Shown in pieces: positions 1 through 9,587 of a stretch of 64,000 bases of DNA. Position 1 is the first letter of the stretch. Each line of letters opens with the position of its first letter. Below the pieces are notes generated by a model that worked only from the letters and a program-made list of their open reading frames with translations, had not been told where the DNA came from and did no database searches. The position numbers were made by a program, and so were the translations under genes. The DNA is from an uncultured Acetatifactor sp. (lineage in GTDB: Bacteria; Bacillota; Clostridia; Lachnospirales; Lachnospiraceae). Where the stretch lies: contig CANPWA010000010.1 in the NCBI GenBank assembly GCA_947581865.1, positions 1 through 64,000 on the forward strand, in the 5' to 3' direction.

Positions 1-38
1 ATGCTGTTACTCTTTCTTATGAAATTTAACACAATATA

Positions 39-323
39 CTATATACACATATTCAAACCATACTCCATTTTAGGAAACCCCAAAAAGATCACATCACTGT
101 CTGCCACCGGCGCCGCCTGGTCCGCAATCGCCGGACGAGAGGACTTGTCTTTCATTTCCACGCTGCTGCGGGAGTTTTGATCCTGCCAATCCAGATCCGC
201 CTGCGTATAAGGGATCTGAGGACGGATTTCATAAAGCTGCGCGCCCGTCGCCCCGGCAATCTTTTCCGCCGCGTCAGCGGTCACCCCGCTGGCGCTGAAA
301 TAAGCCACCAATGTTTTACTCAT
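39..323 (-). pseudogene. Truncated flavodoxin gene
   Basis: The frame encodes about 94 residues that begin like a flavodoxin: MSKTLVAYFSASGVT supplies the first strand and the FMN phosphate loop, and the later strand DVIFLGFP is intact. After that strand the family sequence stops and the frame ends in KMEYGLNMCI and a stop. Flavodoxins are usually 140-180 residues, so the half carrying the second flavin loop is missing. A good ribosome site (GGAGG) precedes the ATG at 323. The stop lies inside the window, so this is not an edge effect. I read it as a decayed gene cut by a deletion or rearrangement; a functional short protein is unlikely. Confidence 0.75.
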
Positions 324-418
324 AAGGATACCTCCGTCTTTCTTTATTTTTATGATATTTTTGTTCCGCTTCGTATGCCTCACGGACAGTCTTTGAACAT
401 TTCTCCTGTGATCTTTCC

Positions 419-1621
419 CTACCGGTTCGTCATCAGTTTCACCATCGCCTGGTTCAGCCCGTCCACCGTCAGCTTATACATGGGGAACAGCTCCTTGACG
501 GCCGTCTCCGCCTCTCTCCAGGGTGCGCGCCCCGGCGCCATCTTGGGATTGAGCCACACCACCTTCTTGTAGTGACGCTTCACAAGCTGAAGCCACTCCC
601 AGCCGGACAGCCCGCCGTTGGGTCCCCGGTAATTACCCGTGGTGGAATAAAGCTCCTCCGGCGCCATGGCGGCATCGCCCACGATGATCACCTTGTAGTC
701 GCTGTCCACGTTGCGGAACATCCATTCGGTGTCCACCCAGTCCCCGTTCTCGCACTCCGGCGTCTTATAGAGCTTGGAATAGATACAGTTGTGGAAATAA
801 TAGGTTTTGACATCCTTGTAGTGATTGGATTTATGCACCGCCTGGAACAGATCGTTGAGCAGCGCGCTGAAAGGGATCATGGTGCCGCCGGAATCCATGA
901 GAAGCAAAAGCTTCACCGCGTTTTTCCGGGGCTTTTTCATCACAATCTGAAGACAGCCGCCATTGTTGCATGTCTTATCCACCGTTCCGTCAATATCCAG
1001 CTCACTCTCGGGGATATCCAGCCTGGAGGAAAACTGGCGGAGCTTGCGGAAAGCCAGCTGGAACTGCCTGTTGTCCAGTACCCTGTCGTCCCTGAAGTCC
1101 TTGTAGCGCCGCGCTCCGACCACCGCGAAAGCGGACTGGTAGCCGGTCTGACCGCCCACCCGGACGCCGCCCACGTTGCCGCCCATATTGCCGAAGGAGG
1201 TCTTTCCCATGGTGCCGATCCAGAAACTCCCGCCGTTGTGTTCCTCATTCTGATCCCGGAGTCTCTGTTTGAAGGTCTGCTCCACATCCTCCTTGTCGAT
1301 CTGAAGATCCTCCATCTGATTCAGATGGCTCCTCGCCTCCTCGTGGGCAAGCTCCAGCATCTCGGATTTGTCCAGCCATTTGAGCATCTGCGCGCCCACT
1401 TCCGTCTCGTGCTGCGCCGGCTTGAAACATTCTTCAAAAGCCATATCATACTTGTCAAAATCCGTCTCGCTCTTGACCAGGATCATCCGCGCCACATAAT
1501 AAAACTGTGTCAGGGAGCTACCGCAGAGCCCCTTGTCCAGCGCCTCCTGCAAAGTCAGGAATTCCCCCAGCGTCACATGCAGCCCCTTAGCTCTGAGCGT
1601 CTCAAAAAATTTGATAAACAT
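419..1621 (-). CDS. VWA-domain protein, CoxE-like, partner of MoxR ATPase
   Basis: A 400-residue protein of the VWA/CoxE-like family that accompanies MoxR ATPases; such pairs are thought to act together in metal insertion or complex maturation, but the client here is unknown. A helical N-terminal half is followed by a glycine-rich stretch (about residues 145-160) and a C-terminal von Willebrand A-like domain. The metal-site motif is DSGGT near 243, a variant of DxSxS. The start is set by GGAGGG six bases upstream of the ATG. It lies about 45 bases downstream of the MoxR gene on the same strand, which points to an operon. Family assignment is good; cellular role is inferred only from the pairing. 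Confidence 0.85.
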   Translation of the reverse strand: MFIKFFETLRAKGLHVTLGEFLTLQEALDKGLCGSSLTQFYYVARMILVKSETDFDKYDMAFEECFKPAQHETEVGAQMLKWLDKSEMLELAHEEARSHLNQMEDLQIDKEDVEQTFKQRLRDQNEEHNGGSFWIGTMGKTSFGNMGGNVGGVRVGGQTGYQSAFAVVGARRYKDFRDDRVLDNRQFQLAFRKLRQFSSRLDIPESELDIDGTVDKTCNNGGCLQIVMKKPRKNAVKLLLLMDSGGTMIPFSALLNDLFQAVHKSNHYKDVKTYYFHNCIYSKLYKTPECENGDWVDTEWMFRNVDSDYKVIIVGDAAMAPEELYSTTGNYRGPNGGLSGWEWLQLVKRHYKKVVWLNPKMAPGRAPWREAETAVKELFPMYKLTVDGLNQAMVKLMTNR

Positions 1622-1666
1622 TAAAACCCTCCACTCCTCCCGGTCGCCGTCATCCGTCCCGGAGCA

Positions 1667-2485
1667 TCACAGGTCTGTCTCATGCCGCACCAGCTCCAGA
1701 TCCTCGTCCTTCTTCACCACCACGCCCACAAAGGGCAGCTTCGCCCTGATCTCGTCGGCAGAAATGCCGCCGATCTGCAGGGCATTCACCCAGTCGATCA
1801 GTTCCGAGGTGCTGGGTTTCTTGCGGATATCCCGGATGGCGCGGATATTGTAGAAGACCTCCATCGCGTTCTTTAAAAGATTCTCCTCCACATGGGGAAA
1901 ATGCACCCGCACGATCTCCTCCATCAGCTCCGGCGTGGGGAAATCAATGTAATGGAAGATACAGCGGCGCAGGAAGGCGTCCGGCAGCTCCTTTTCCGCG
2001 TTGGAAGTGATGATGACGATGGGACGGTGCTTCGCCTTCACCGTGCGTTTTGTCTCGTTGATATAAAATTCCATCTGATCCAGCTCCCAGAGCAGATCGT
2101 TGGGGAACTCCAGATCCGCCTTGTCGATCTCGTCGATCAGAAGCACCACCTGTTCGTCGCTGTCAAAGGCCTCCCCCAGCTTGCCCAGCTTAATATAGCG
2201 GGCGATGTCGTCCACGCCCTCCTCGCCGAACTGCCCGTCGTAGAGACGCTGGATGGTGTCATATACATACAGCCCTTCCTGAGCCTTGGTGGTGGACTTG
2301 ATATTCCAGATGATCAGTCTCTTTCCCAGCGCCTTTGCCACCGCCTCCGCCAGCATGGTCTTGCCCGTGCCGGGCTCTCCCTTGATCAAAAGCGGCTTCT
2401 GCAGCGCCATGGCGATATTGACGCTGGCCATCAGCTCCCCGCTTGCCACATATTCCTTTGTCCCCTGAAATTCCTGATCTGCCAT
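1667..2485 (-). CDS. MoxR-family AAA+ ATPase
   Basis: A 272-residue AAA+ ATPase. Walker A is GEPGTGKT at residues 36-43 and Walker B is VVLLIDEI at about 113-120, with the sensor-1 strand IVIITSNAEKELPDAF and the arginine-finger-like LRRCIFHYIDFP following. Proteins of this class act as chaperone-like remodelling ATPases with a VWA partner, and the VWA gene lies directly downstream. A GAGAGGG ribosome site precedes the ATG. It is the first gene of the pair. The 296 bases upstream hold a purine-rich stretch but no clear promoter that I would defend. Confidence 0.92.
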   Translation of the reverse strand: MADQEFQGTKEYVASGELMASVNIAMALQKPLLIKGEPGTGKTMLAEAVAKALGKRLIIWNIKSTTKAQEGLYVYDTIQRLYDGQFGEEGVDDIARYIKLGKLGEAFDSDEQVVLLIDEIDKADLEFPNDLLWELDQMEFYINETKRTVKAKHRPIVIITSNAEKELPDAFLRRCIFHYIDFPTPELMEEIVRVHFPHVEENLLKNAMEVFYNIRAIRDIRKKPSTSELIDWVNALQIGGISADEIRAKLPFVGVVVKKDEDLELVRHETDL

Positions 2486-2781
2486 TTTAACCCTCTCTTT
2501 TCTCCATTTCCTTTTCTCTATTCATTTTTCTCTATTTACAATGATTACTTTACATTACTCGTATGTTACACTATTTTCCCCCGAAAAGCAAGTCACGCTT
2601 GTGTTTTCACCCCGTCCGTGATACCATAAAAAATAATTAGTCTCATAAAAAATAGACAGCTCCTCAGGAAATAAACATTCCCGCAGGAAATAAAAAGTTC
2701 CACAGAAGACAGTTCTATAGGAAATAGTTCCGCTAAAAAGATCTTACAAAAATAATAGTCTGACAGAAATGAGGAAACATC
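2486..2781. other. Divergent intergenic region with three GGAA-N-TTCC units
   Basis: This gap separates the leftward MoxR gene from rightward metF. It is AT-rich and has no gene. Between 2666 and 2731 there are three copies of a short motif, AGGAAATAA...TTCC, at 2666-2681, 2685-2701 and 2719-2731, each able to form a 4-5 bp hairpin. No SAM riboswitch core is visible ahead of metF. The repeats may be a binding site or a slippage product; I cannot tell which. Confidence 0.4.
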
Positions 2782-3633
2782 ATGCAGAATACCACCCATT
2801 ATCATCAGCTTCTCTCTCTGGAGGTCTTTCCTCCCAAAAAGGAGGATGAATTTGAATCCGCGTATGAAGTGTTAAATCAGATGGCGCAGCTTCACCCCGC
2901 ATTCATCAGCGTCACCTACGGCGCCGGCGGAAGCCGCTCCAAAAAAACCATAGACATTGCCTCCTATATTCAGAACAATCTGCACATCCCCGCGCTGGCA
3001 CACATGACCTGCGTGGGCAGCAAAAAGGAGGAGCTGCTCGCCGTGTACGGGGAGCTGAAGAAAGCCAATGTCACAAAGGTGCTGGCGCTCCGCGGCGATC
3101 GTCCCAAGACCATGTCCGACGCACAGTACGAATCCCGGGATTTTGCCCATGCCAGCGACATGATCGCCTTTCTGAAGGAGAACACCGACCTGCAGATCGC
3201 AGGCGCCTGCTATCCCGAGAAGCATCCGGAGTCCTTCAGTCTGGAGGCGGATCTACAGTATCTGAAGCTGAAACAGGATATGGGAGCGGAATTTTTCATC
3301 TCCCAGATGTTCTTTGACAATGACTATTTTTATGCCTTCCGTGACCGCGCCCTCCAAAAAGGCATCACCCTCCCCATTCATGCCGGCATCATGCCCATCA
3401 CTTCCTCCAGACAGCTCGGCACCACCGTCACTTTGTCCGGTTCCAGCATCCCCAAGGCGCTGGCGGATCTCTTTGCCAAATACGGGGAGGAGCCGGAGGA
3501 CATGAAGAAGGCGGGCATCGACTACTGCATCCGTCAGATTCTGGATTTAAAACAGATCGGTGTGGACGGCATCCACCTCTACTCCATGAACCGCCCCAGG
3601 ACCACGGCAGAAATCGCGGAGGCGATCCGTTAG
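2782..3633 (+). CDS. metF: 5,10-methylenetetrahydrofolate reductase
   Basis: A 283-residue cytosolic flavoprotein that reduces methylene-tetrahydrofolate to methyl-tetrahydrofolate for methionine synthesis. The full TIM-barrel fold is present: the N-terminal EVFPPK motif, SVTYGAGGS, LRGDRPK, GACYPEKHPES, and QMFFDNDYF near the middle. Length matches the family. The ATG follows GAGGAAACATC. It is one of the few plus-strand genes and stands alone, convergent with gpsA, so it is probably transcribed as a single gene. Confidence 0.96.
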   Translation: MQNTTHYHQLLSLEVFPPKKEDEFESAYEVLNQMAQLHPAFISVTYGAGGSRSKKTIDIASYIQNNLHIPALAHMTCVGSKKEELLAVYGELKKANVTKVLALRGDRPKTMSDAQYESRDFAHASDMIAFLKENTDLQIAGACYPEKHPESFSLEADLQYLKLKQDMGAEFFISQMFFDNDYFYAFRDRALQKGITLPIHAGIMPITSSRQLGTTVTLSGSSIPKALADLFAKYGEEPEDMKKAGIDYCIRQILDLKQIGVDGIHLYSMNRPRTTAEIAEAIR

Positions 3634-3682
3634 GGTCCGGGCAGGTCTTTCTCCCGTCCGATCCAGCCCTTTGCGCTCAAAA

Positions 3683-3703
3683 GGACGATCCTTTGGACCG
3701 TCC
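3683..3703 (+). terminator. Weak hairpin between metF and gpsA
   Basis: GGACGATCC-TTT-GGACCGTCC can form a 9-bp stem with one mismatch, followed by a pyrimidine-rich stretch without a clean T-run. It sits between the convergent ends of metF and gpsA and could end either transcript. Confidence 0.35.
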
Positions 3704-3724
3704 CTTATTATCCTCTCTTTTAGT

Positions 3725-4735
3725 CTAATTCTCCCACATATCGTCGGGAATCTCAATCTTTCTGTCCCGCAGCATCAGATCCTTCACTGCCTGGGAAGCG
3801 CTCTTGCCTTCAAACAGCACGGCGTTTACCTGCTCGATGATGGGAAGCTGCACGTCGTATTTCCTGGCCAGCGCCATGGCAGCCCTGGCGGAATACACAC
3901 CCTCCACCACCATCTGAACCTCGTCCATCGCTTCCTGCATGGTCTTCCCCTGTCCGATCAGTACACCTGCCCTGCGGTTTCTGGAGTGGACCGACGCACA
4001 TGTCACGATCAGATCGCCGATCCCCGTCAGCCCGCAGAAGGTCTCAAACTTGCCGCCCATGGCGGTTCCCAGCCTTGCGATCTCCGTGATGCCTCTTGTG
4101 ATCAGCGCCGCCTTGGTGTTGTCACCGTAGCCGAGCCCGTCCGCGATACCCGCCGCCAGCGCCACCACATTTTTCAGGGAACCTCCCAGCTCCATCCCCA
4201 GCACATCGGGGCTGATATAGACCCGGAACACTTCGCTCATAAACAGATTCTGTATGTACTCGGCAGTCTTTTTGCTCTTTGCCCCCACCACGATGGTCGT
4301 GGGAAGCCCCCTTCCCACCTCCTCCGCGTGGGAGGGCCCGGACAGCACTGCCACATCCGCCTGAGGAATCTCCTGCTCAATGATCTCGGAAAGCGTCATC
4401 AGAGTGCCGTCCTCAATGCCCTTCGCCACATTGACGATTCTTTGCCCCTCCGCCACAAGCGCGCTGATACGTTTTGCCGTCACTCGTGTATAGGAGCTTG
4501 CCACCGCCATGACCAAAAGGTCCTTACCCGTCACCGCCTCCCCATCGTCCGAGGTGCACCGGATGTCCTCCGCCAGTTTCACACCGGGAAGCATCTTGTG
4601 TTCGCGGTTTATCTCAAGCATCTCCACCTCTGCGGGCAGAGCAGACCAGACCGTGATCTCATGTCCGTTGTTATGTAACAGCACCGCCAGGGCAATGCCC
4701 CAGCTTCCGCCTCCCAGAATACTGATCTTTGCCAT
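3725..4735 (-). CDS. gpsA: Glycerol-3-phosphate dehydrogenase [NAD(P)+]
   Basis: A 336-residue dehydrogenase that reduces dihydroxyacetone phosphate to sn-glycerol 3-phosphate for phospholipid synthesis. The Rossmann dinucleotide loop ILGGGSWGIALA is at the N-terminus. VLSGPSHAEEV and GSLKNVVALAAGIADGLG, the substrate-binding and catalytic-lysine segments, are intact. It is the last gene of DUF512-der-plsY-gpsA, so the product feeds the acyltransferase PlsY encoded just upstream. The ATG is preceded by GAGGGAG. Confidence 0.97.
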   Translation of the reverse strand: MAKISILGGGSWGIALAVLLHNNGHEITVWSALPAEVEMLEINREHKMLPGVKLAEDIRCTSDDGEAVTGKDLLVMAVASSYTRVTAKRISALVAEGQRIVNVAKGIEDGTLMTLSEIIEQEIPQADVAVLSGPSHAEEVGRGLPTTIVVGAKSKKTAEYIQNLFMSEVFRVYISPDVLGMELGGSLKNVVALAAGIADGLGYGDNTKAALITRGITEIARLGTAMGGKFETFCGLTGIGDLIVTCASVHSRNRRAGVLIGQGKTMQEAMDEVQMVVEGVYSARAAMALARKYDVQLPIIEQVNAVLFEGKSASQAVKDLMLRDRKIEIPDDMWEN

Positions 4736-4797
4736 ACTCCCTCTTTTCCGCGCCCCGCCGCGACAAACCCTGCCGCCCGGCCGCCATATGTTATTTT

Positions 4798-5481
4798 TTA
4801 TCCGTTCTCTTGCCCGGAATGCTCCACATCCAGCTTGTTCTTCTTCGTCAGATAGGTCTTGCGCTCCTCGCCGCGGATCAGCCGCGCGATATTTTCCCGG
4901 TGCTTCCAGAATGCCATCGCGGCCAGCAGAAACGAGATCACATACATCTCAATGAGCGTTGCCTGGGAAGCGTCTCCAAACACCCCCAGCTGTCCGCAGA
5001 TGATCATCTCTGCCACAAAGCAGACATACACCAGCAGCGAGCCCAGGGAGACATAGTGGGTGGTAAAAAAGATCCCAAAAAAGACAATGATACCCATGGG
5101 AATGAAATACGGATGTAAAGACAGGATCAGCCCTGCCGTCGCCGCGATGCCTTTCCCCCCTTTAAAGCCCATGTAAAAGGGAAAATTGTGCCCCAGGATC
5201 GCTCCCGCGGCGGAGTAGATGCAGAGCAGATAGATCGTGTCCGGATGGCTTTCTTTAAAGATCAGCCGGGTGACGCACACCGCCAGGATAGTCTTCACAC
5301 AGTCCCCGAACAACACGATCGCTCCCGCCTTCTTGCCCAGCACCCTCAGGGCGTTGGTGGTGCCGGCGTTGCCGCTCCCATAATCCCTCACATCGATCCC
5401 ATGTGCTTTCCCATAGATATAGGACGTCTGGAAAAGCCCGAAAACATAGCCTATGACCAAACATATGACACGTTCCAGCAT
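4798..5481 (-). CDS. plsY: Glycerol-3-phosphate acyltransferase PlsY
   Basis: A 227-residue integral membrane enzyme that transfers the acyl group from acyl-phosphate to glycerol 3-phosphate. Motif 1 (GSGNAGTTNALRVLG) and the glycine-rich phosphate loop (GFKGGKGIAATAG) are present between hydrophobic helices. Its start is one base from the end of der, and gpsA follows 62 bases later, so der-plsY-gpsA are probably cotranscribed. It depends on the acyl-phosphate made by PlsX, encoded near 41 kb. Some 20 charged residues follow the last membrane helix. Confidence 0.97.
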   Translation of the reverse strand: MLERVICLVIGYVFGLFQTSYIYGKAHGIDVRDYGSGNAGTTNALRVLGKKAGAIVLFGDCVKTILAVCVTRLIFKESHPDTIYLLCIYSAAGAILGHNFPFYMGFKGGKGIAATAGLILSLHPYFIPMGIIVFFGIFFTTHYVSLGSLLVYVCFVAEMIICGQLGVFGDASQATLIEMYVISFLLAAMAFWKHRENIARLIRGEERKTYLTKKNKLDVEHSGQENG

Positions 5482-5482
5482 A

Positions 5483-6823
5483 TTATTTTTTCTCCTCGTT
5501 TCTCTCCCTGATAATGAATTTCAAAGGGGTTCCCCTGAAGCCAAAGGTCTCCCGGATCTGGTTCTCGATATATCTGGTGTAGGAAAAGTGCATCAGTTCC
5601 TTATCGTTCACAAAGATCACAAAGGTGGGCGGTTTGACGGACACCTGTGTGATATAATACAGCCTGAGGATCTTTCCCTTGTCGGAGGGAGGCTGCTGCA
5701 TCGCCACCGCCTCTGCCAAAATCTCGTTGAGCACGCCCGTCGCCACACGCATGGCATGATTTTCACTCACCATATCGATAGTCTCATAGAGCTTGTTCAG
5801 ACGCTGTCCCGTCAGCGCGGAGACAAACAATATCTCTGCATAGGGCATATAGGACAGGGTATTGCGCACCTTCTCCGTAAAACGGTAGATGGTCTTGTCG
5901 TCCTTCTCCAGCGCATCCCACTTGTTCACCGCGATGATCACCGCCTTGCCCCTCTCATGGGCGATCCCCGCGATCTTGGCATCCTGTTCGGTGACCCCCT
6001 CCAGGGCGTCGATGACAAGCACCACAATGTCCGCCCGCTCTACGGCTCCCACCGTGCGGATGATCATATAGCGCTCCAGCTCTTCTTTGACCTTGTTTTT
6101 GCGGCGCAGCCCCGCCGTGTCGATGAACACATACTCTTTGCCGTTGTAGACGACCGCCGTGTCCACAGCGTCCCTGGTGGTCCCGGCAATGTCGGATACG
6201 ATCAGCCGCTCTTCCCCCAGAAGCTTGTTGATCAGCGAAGATTTTCCCACATTGGGTTTTCCCACAATAGCGATCCGGGGGCGGTCATCCTCCTGCTCTT
6301 CCCCGCCGTCCTCCGGGAAATAAGAGACGACCGTTTCCAGCATATCCCCCAGCCCCATACGGTTTGCCGCAGAGATGGGATGGGGATCCCCGATGCCCAG
6401 ATTATAAAACTCATAGACATCCGCCATATATTTTTCAAAGCTGTCCACCTTGTTGACCACCAGGACCACCGGTTTATGACAGCGGCGCAGCATGTCTGCC
6501 ACCTTGGAGTCCGCATCCACCAGCCCCTGCTTCACATCCACCAGAAACAGGATGACATCCGCCGTGTCCATGGCGATCTGGGCCTGCAAGCGCATCTGGG
6601 ATAAAATGATATCCTTGGAATCCGGCTCAATGCCTCCCGTGTCGATCAGTGTGAAATTTTTGTCCAGCCAGCTCACATCCGCATAAATCCTGTCTCTCGT
6701 GATGCCCGGCGTATCCTTTACGATCGATATATTTTCTCCCGCCAGTGCATTGAACAGTGTAGACTTTCCCACATTGGGACGCCCCACCACCGCAACCACC
6801 GGTCTGGCTCTTCTCTTTGCCAT
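5483..6823 (-). CDS. der: Ribosome-assembly GTPase Der (EngA)
   Basis: A 446-residue GTPase with two tandem G domains, needed for late assembly of the 50S subunit. P-loops are GRPNVGKS at 14-21 and GKPNVGKS near 187, each followed by [16 protein letters not shown] switch segments and NKxD motifs (NKVD, NKWD). The C-terminal KH-like domain is complete. I start at the ATG at 6823, preceded by GGAG, rather than at an upstream in-frame codon that would overlap DUF512 and add an atypical Arg-rich leader. DUF512 ends two bases before this start. Confidence 0.97.
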   Translation of the reverse strand: MAKRRARPVVAVVGRPNVGKSTLFNALAGENISIVKDTPGITRDRIYADVSWLDKNFTLIDTGGIEPDSKDIILSQMRLQAQIAMDTADVILFLVDVKQGLVDADSKVADMLRRCHKPVVLVVNKVDSFEKYMADVYEFYNLGIGDPHPISAANRMGLGDMLETVVSYFPEDGGEEQEDDRPRIAIVGKPNVGKSSLINKLLGEERLIVSDIAGTTRDAVDTAVVYNGKEYVFIDTAGLRRKNKVKEELERYMIIRTVGAVERADIVVLVIDALEGVTEQDAKIAGIAHERGKAVIIAVNKWDALEKDDKTIYRFTEKVRNTLSYMPYAEILFVSALTGQRLNKLYETIDMVSENHAMRVATGVLNEILAEAVAMQQPPSDKGKILRLYYITQVSVKPPTFVIFVNDKELMHFSYTRYIENQIRETFGFRGTPLKFIIRERNEEKK

Positions 6824-6824
6824 T

Positions 6825-8162
6825 CTATATCTCCTGTCCGACCGCCTCCAAGACGGCATTCAAAAAGTCATATCCACTTGATTTTACAATAGAAATCGGA
6901 ACTTGTAAAGCTTCTTCCAGATCCGCCACGGTCAGATCATCCAAAAATACGGGCGATCCGCTGCGCAGTACATTCTGCGGCAGCAGCAGCCGCTCTCCCA
7001 GCTCTCTGCCCAGAAGCTGATCCCGGATATCCTGTCCCGTGAGAAGCCCGGAGACGGTGATGCTCTCCCCGAAGAAATCATTTCTCACGGCATAAACCCT
7101 GATATCCGCCTTCGGAAAGACTTCCATGATCTCATCGCACATTTTTGCAATATAGGGATGGGCGAGCAGACCCGTGGCGAGGGAGATCGTGACGCGCTCT
7201 TTCTGCCCCCCGGGACCCTGTGCCGTTTTTTGCGCCAGGGCATCGTGAAATTCATCCAGCAAAAGCCGCAGCATCCCCACGCCGTTTTCCAGCTGCAGAT
7301 AGCCGTCATACCGCTCCTCTTCGGGGAGCTCCTCCCCGGCCAGAAGATACCACTCATCGCTGGCATGAACAAAATGCGTCCCATATCTTTCCATACATTC
7401 TTCCTGAAAACGGTGGATCATCTCCAGCGTGTTCTTCGCGTCTTCCCTGTCAAAGGGTTCCAGCGGATACAGCCCCTCCCGGAATCGGGACAATCCCACA
7501 GGCACCACGGACACGCTCTCCAGACAGGGAAGGTATCTCATCAGCTCCCGGATGCTGAACTCCAGCTCCGCCCCGTCGTTGATCCCCTTACACAGCACGA
7601 TCTGTCCGTTCATGGCAATCCCCGCCTCAAAAAGCCTGTCCACCTTTTTCAGCGCCTCACCCGCGAAACGGTTGTTCAGCATCCTGCAGCGAAGCTCAGG
7701 ATTCATAGTCTGAAAGGAAATGTTGATGGGCGCCAGGCGGTACCTGCAGATCCTCTCGATATCGTGGTCCGACATATTGGTAAGCGTCACATAATTTCCC
7801 TGCAGAAAGGAAAGCCGTGAATCGTCATCCTTAAAATATAAGGTTTCACGCATTCCCTGCGGCATCTGGTCGATAAAACAAAAAATACATTTATTATGGC
7901 AGTGGCGGTACTCATCCATCAGCCCGCTCTCAAACTCGATCCCCAGATCTTCATCGGGCTCCTTGTCGATCTCCAGAAGCCACTGTTCCCCGTCCGCCTT
8001 TTCCACCAGCAGCTCGATATAGCTGTCCTGTGTCAGGAACTGATAGTCAAAAATATCTTCCAGCTCAGCGCCGTCAATGGAAAGGATCCGATCCCCGCTT
8101 ACGATCCCCATCTCCTCGGCGATACTGCCCGCTTTTACCGACTTAACAATATGTTTCTTCAT
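6825..8162 (-). CDS. DUF512 protein (PDZ plus radical-SAM-like)
   Basis: A 445-residue member of the DUF512 family that often sits upstream of der. A PDZ-like domain covers residues 1-70 ([21 protein letters not shown]). A cysteine cluster CHNKCIFC at 88-95 has CxxxCxxC spacing as in radical-SAM enzymes, and a barrel-like region and DUF512 domain follow. The reaction is not known. It opens the operon with der, plsY and gpsA. The start at 8162 fits where homology begins; the ribosome site (GGGAAAGG) is somewhat far upstream, so the start is less certain than the identity. Confidence 0.9.
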   Translation of the reverse strand: MKKHIVKSVKAGSIAEEMGIVSGDRILSIDGAELEDIFDYQFLTQDSYIELLVEKADGEQWLLEIDKEPDEDLGIEFESGLMDEYRHCHNKCIFCFIDQMPQGMRETLYFKDDDSRLSFLQGNYVTLTNMSDHDIERICRYRLAPINISFQTMNPELRCRMLNNRFAGEALKKVDRLFEAGIAMNGQIVLCKGINDGAELEFSIRELMRYLPCLESVSVVPVGLSRFREGLYPLEPFDREDAKNTLEMIHRFQEECMERYGTHFVHASDEWYLLAGEELPEEERYDGYLQLENGVGMLRLLLDEFHDALAQKTAQGPGGQKERVTISLATGLLAHPYIAKMCDEIMEVFPKADIRVYAVRNDFFGESITVSGLLTGQDIRDQLLGRELGERLLLPQNVLRSGSPVFLDDLTVADLEEALQVPISIVKSSGYDFLNAVLEAVGQEI

Positions 8163-8284
8163 ATCCCATACTCTGTACCTTTCCCACCGTCCTGTCCCTA
8201 CAACTCTATCATATATATTGTTGTTGCGCAAGAAAAAACGGGGAATCGGCTCCCGGCAGAATACATCCGCCGGAAAGATATTTC

Positions 8285-8313
8285 TTGACGAGTCACCTGC
8301 AGAATGATATAAA
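8285..8313 (+). promoter_or_regulatory. Probable sigma-A promoter for prs
   Basis: TTGACG, a 17-base spacer and TATAAA on the plus strand, about 75 bases ahead of the prs ATG. No other plus-strand gene could use it. Confidence 0.7.
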
Positions 8314-8387
8314 AGAAGTGGCGGGATTGCAGGCTGATCACCCGCATTCCGTTTCCAAATTTACCAAGTTACATCTGGAGGAACATT

Positions 8388-9587
8388 ATGCCGAATTTAC
8401 GCGAACTGGAAAATGCGATGCCCGTTGCGCCCCTGAAGATCGCCGCCCTGCCCTCCGCAGAGAGAATGGGACGCCGGATCAATGATTATATGGTGAATTT
8501 CCGCAAGAATGTCCACAACGATAAAGTAAAGAACGATCCTGCCTTTCACGGCTATATCGAGAACAATTATCTTGTGGATTTAAACATCCCCCGCTTTGGA
8601 AGCGGCGAGGCAAAGGCGGAACTGGGTGAGACTATCCGGGGAAAAGATGTGTTCCTTCTGGTGGACGTATGTAACCACAACATCACATACAAGATGAACG
8701 GCTATATAAATCATATGTCACCGGACGATCATTTTCAGGACTTAAAACGCGCAATCGCCGCCTGTAACGGCAAAGCACACCGGATCAATGTCATCATGCC
8801 CTTCCTCTACGAGGGCAGACAGCACAAGAGAAATGGAAGGGAATCTTTGGACTGTGCCTACGCGCTGGAGGAACTGCGCAATATGGGCGTCACCAATTTC
8901 ATCACCTTCGATGCCCACGACCCCAGAGTGGCGAATTCCACCCCTCTGAACGGTTTTGATAATTTTACGCCGCCTTATCAGTTCATCAAGGCGCTGTTGA
9001 ACGCTGAAGAAGATCTGCTCATCGACAAGGATCATCTGCTGGTCATCAGCCCCGATGAGGGCGCACTGGACCGCGCGATCTACTTTGCCAGCGTCCTGGG
9101 GGTGGATACGGGTATGTTCTATAAACGCCGGGACTATTCCACCATCGTAAACGGCAAGAATCCCATCGTCGCGCACGAATTTCTGGGCGACAATATCGAC
9201 GGAAAGGATATCATCATCATCGACGATATGATCTCCTCCGGCGGAAGTATGCTGGACACCGCAAAGCAGCTCAAAAAGATGAACGCCCGCCGGGTATTTA
9301 TCTGCTGTACTTTCGGTCTGTTCACCGATGGGCTGTCGGCTTTCGACACTGCGTATGAACAGGGGTATTTTGACAAGGTTGTGACCACGGATCTGACTGC
9401 TCTGCCTCCTGAGCTCTACTCCCGTCCCTATTTTATCGAAGCGGATATGAGCAAATTCATCGCTTCCCTCATTGATTTTATGAACCACGATATCTCTCTG
9501 TCAAATGTTTTGGCAACCACGGACAAGATTCAGGGAATCCTGGATGCCTACAATGCCAGAAAGAATGTAGAAATGGACTTTATTTAA
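8388..9587 (+). CDS. prs: Ribose-phosphate pyrophosphokinase, long form
   Basis: A 399-residue enzyme that makes PRPP from ribose 5-phosphate and ATP, feeding nucleotide, histidine and tryptophan synthesis. The PRPP loop is DIIIIDDMISSGGSMLD at about 274-290, and the fold has the paired phosphoribosyltransferase domains. It is about 80 residues longer than the common 315-residue type, with an N-terminal extension and divergent loops (VDVCNHNITYKMNGYINHMS); I associate this form with Lachnospiraceae. GGAGG precedes the ATG. Its stop codon overlaps the stop of the opposing histidine-kinase gene by two bases. Confidence 0.93.
   Translation: MPNLRELENAMPVAPLKIAALPSAERMGRRINDYMVNFRKNVHNDKVKNDPAFHGYIENNYLVDLNIPRFGSGEAKAELGETIRGKDVFLLVDVCNHNITYKMNGYINHMSPDDHFQDLKRAIAACNGKAHRINVIMPFLYEGRQHKRNGRESLDCAYALEELRNMGVTNFITFDAHDPRVANSTPLNGFDNFTPPYQFIKALLNAEEDLLIDKDHLLVISPDEGALDRAIYFASVLGVDTGMFYKRRDYSTIVNGKNPIVAHEFLGDNIDGKDIIIIDDMISSGGSMLDTAKQLKKMNARRVFICCTFGLFTDGLSAFDTAYEQGYFDKVVTTDLTALPPELYSRPYFIEADMSKFIASLIDFMNHDISLSNVLATTDKIQGILDAYNARKNVEMDFI

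Noticed and set aside
572..1624. 350-codon plus-strand open frame opposite the VWA gene
   Set aside because: It is the antisense of a well-supported gene, has no ribosome site or family resemblance, and high G+C codons keep it open. The same applies to long antisense frames at 3671-4678, 5453-6604, 10262-11572 and 61714-62793.
2486..2781. SAM riboswitch ahead of metF
   Set aside because: No S-box core elements or terminator are visible.
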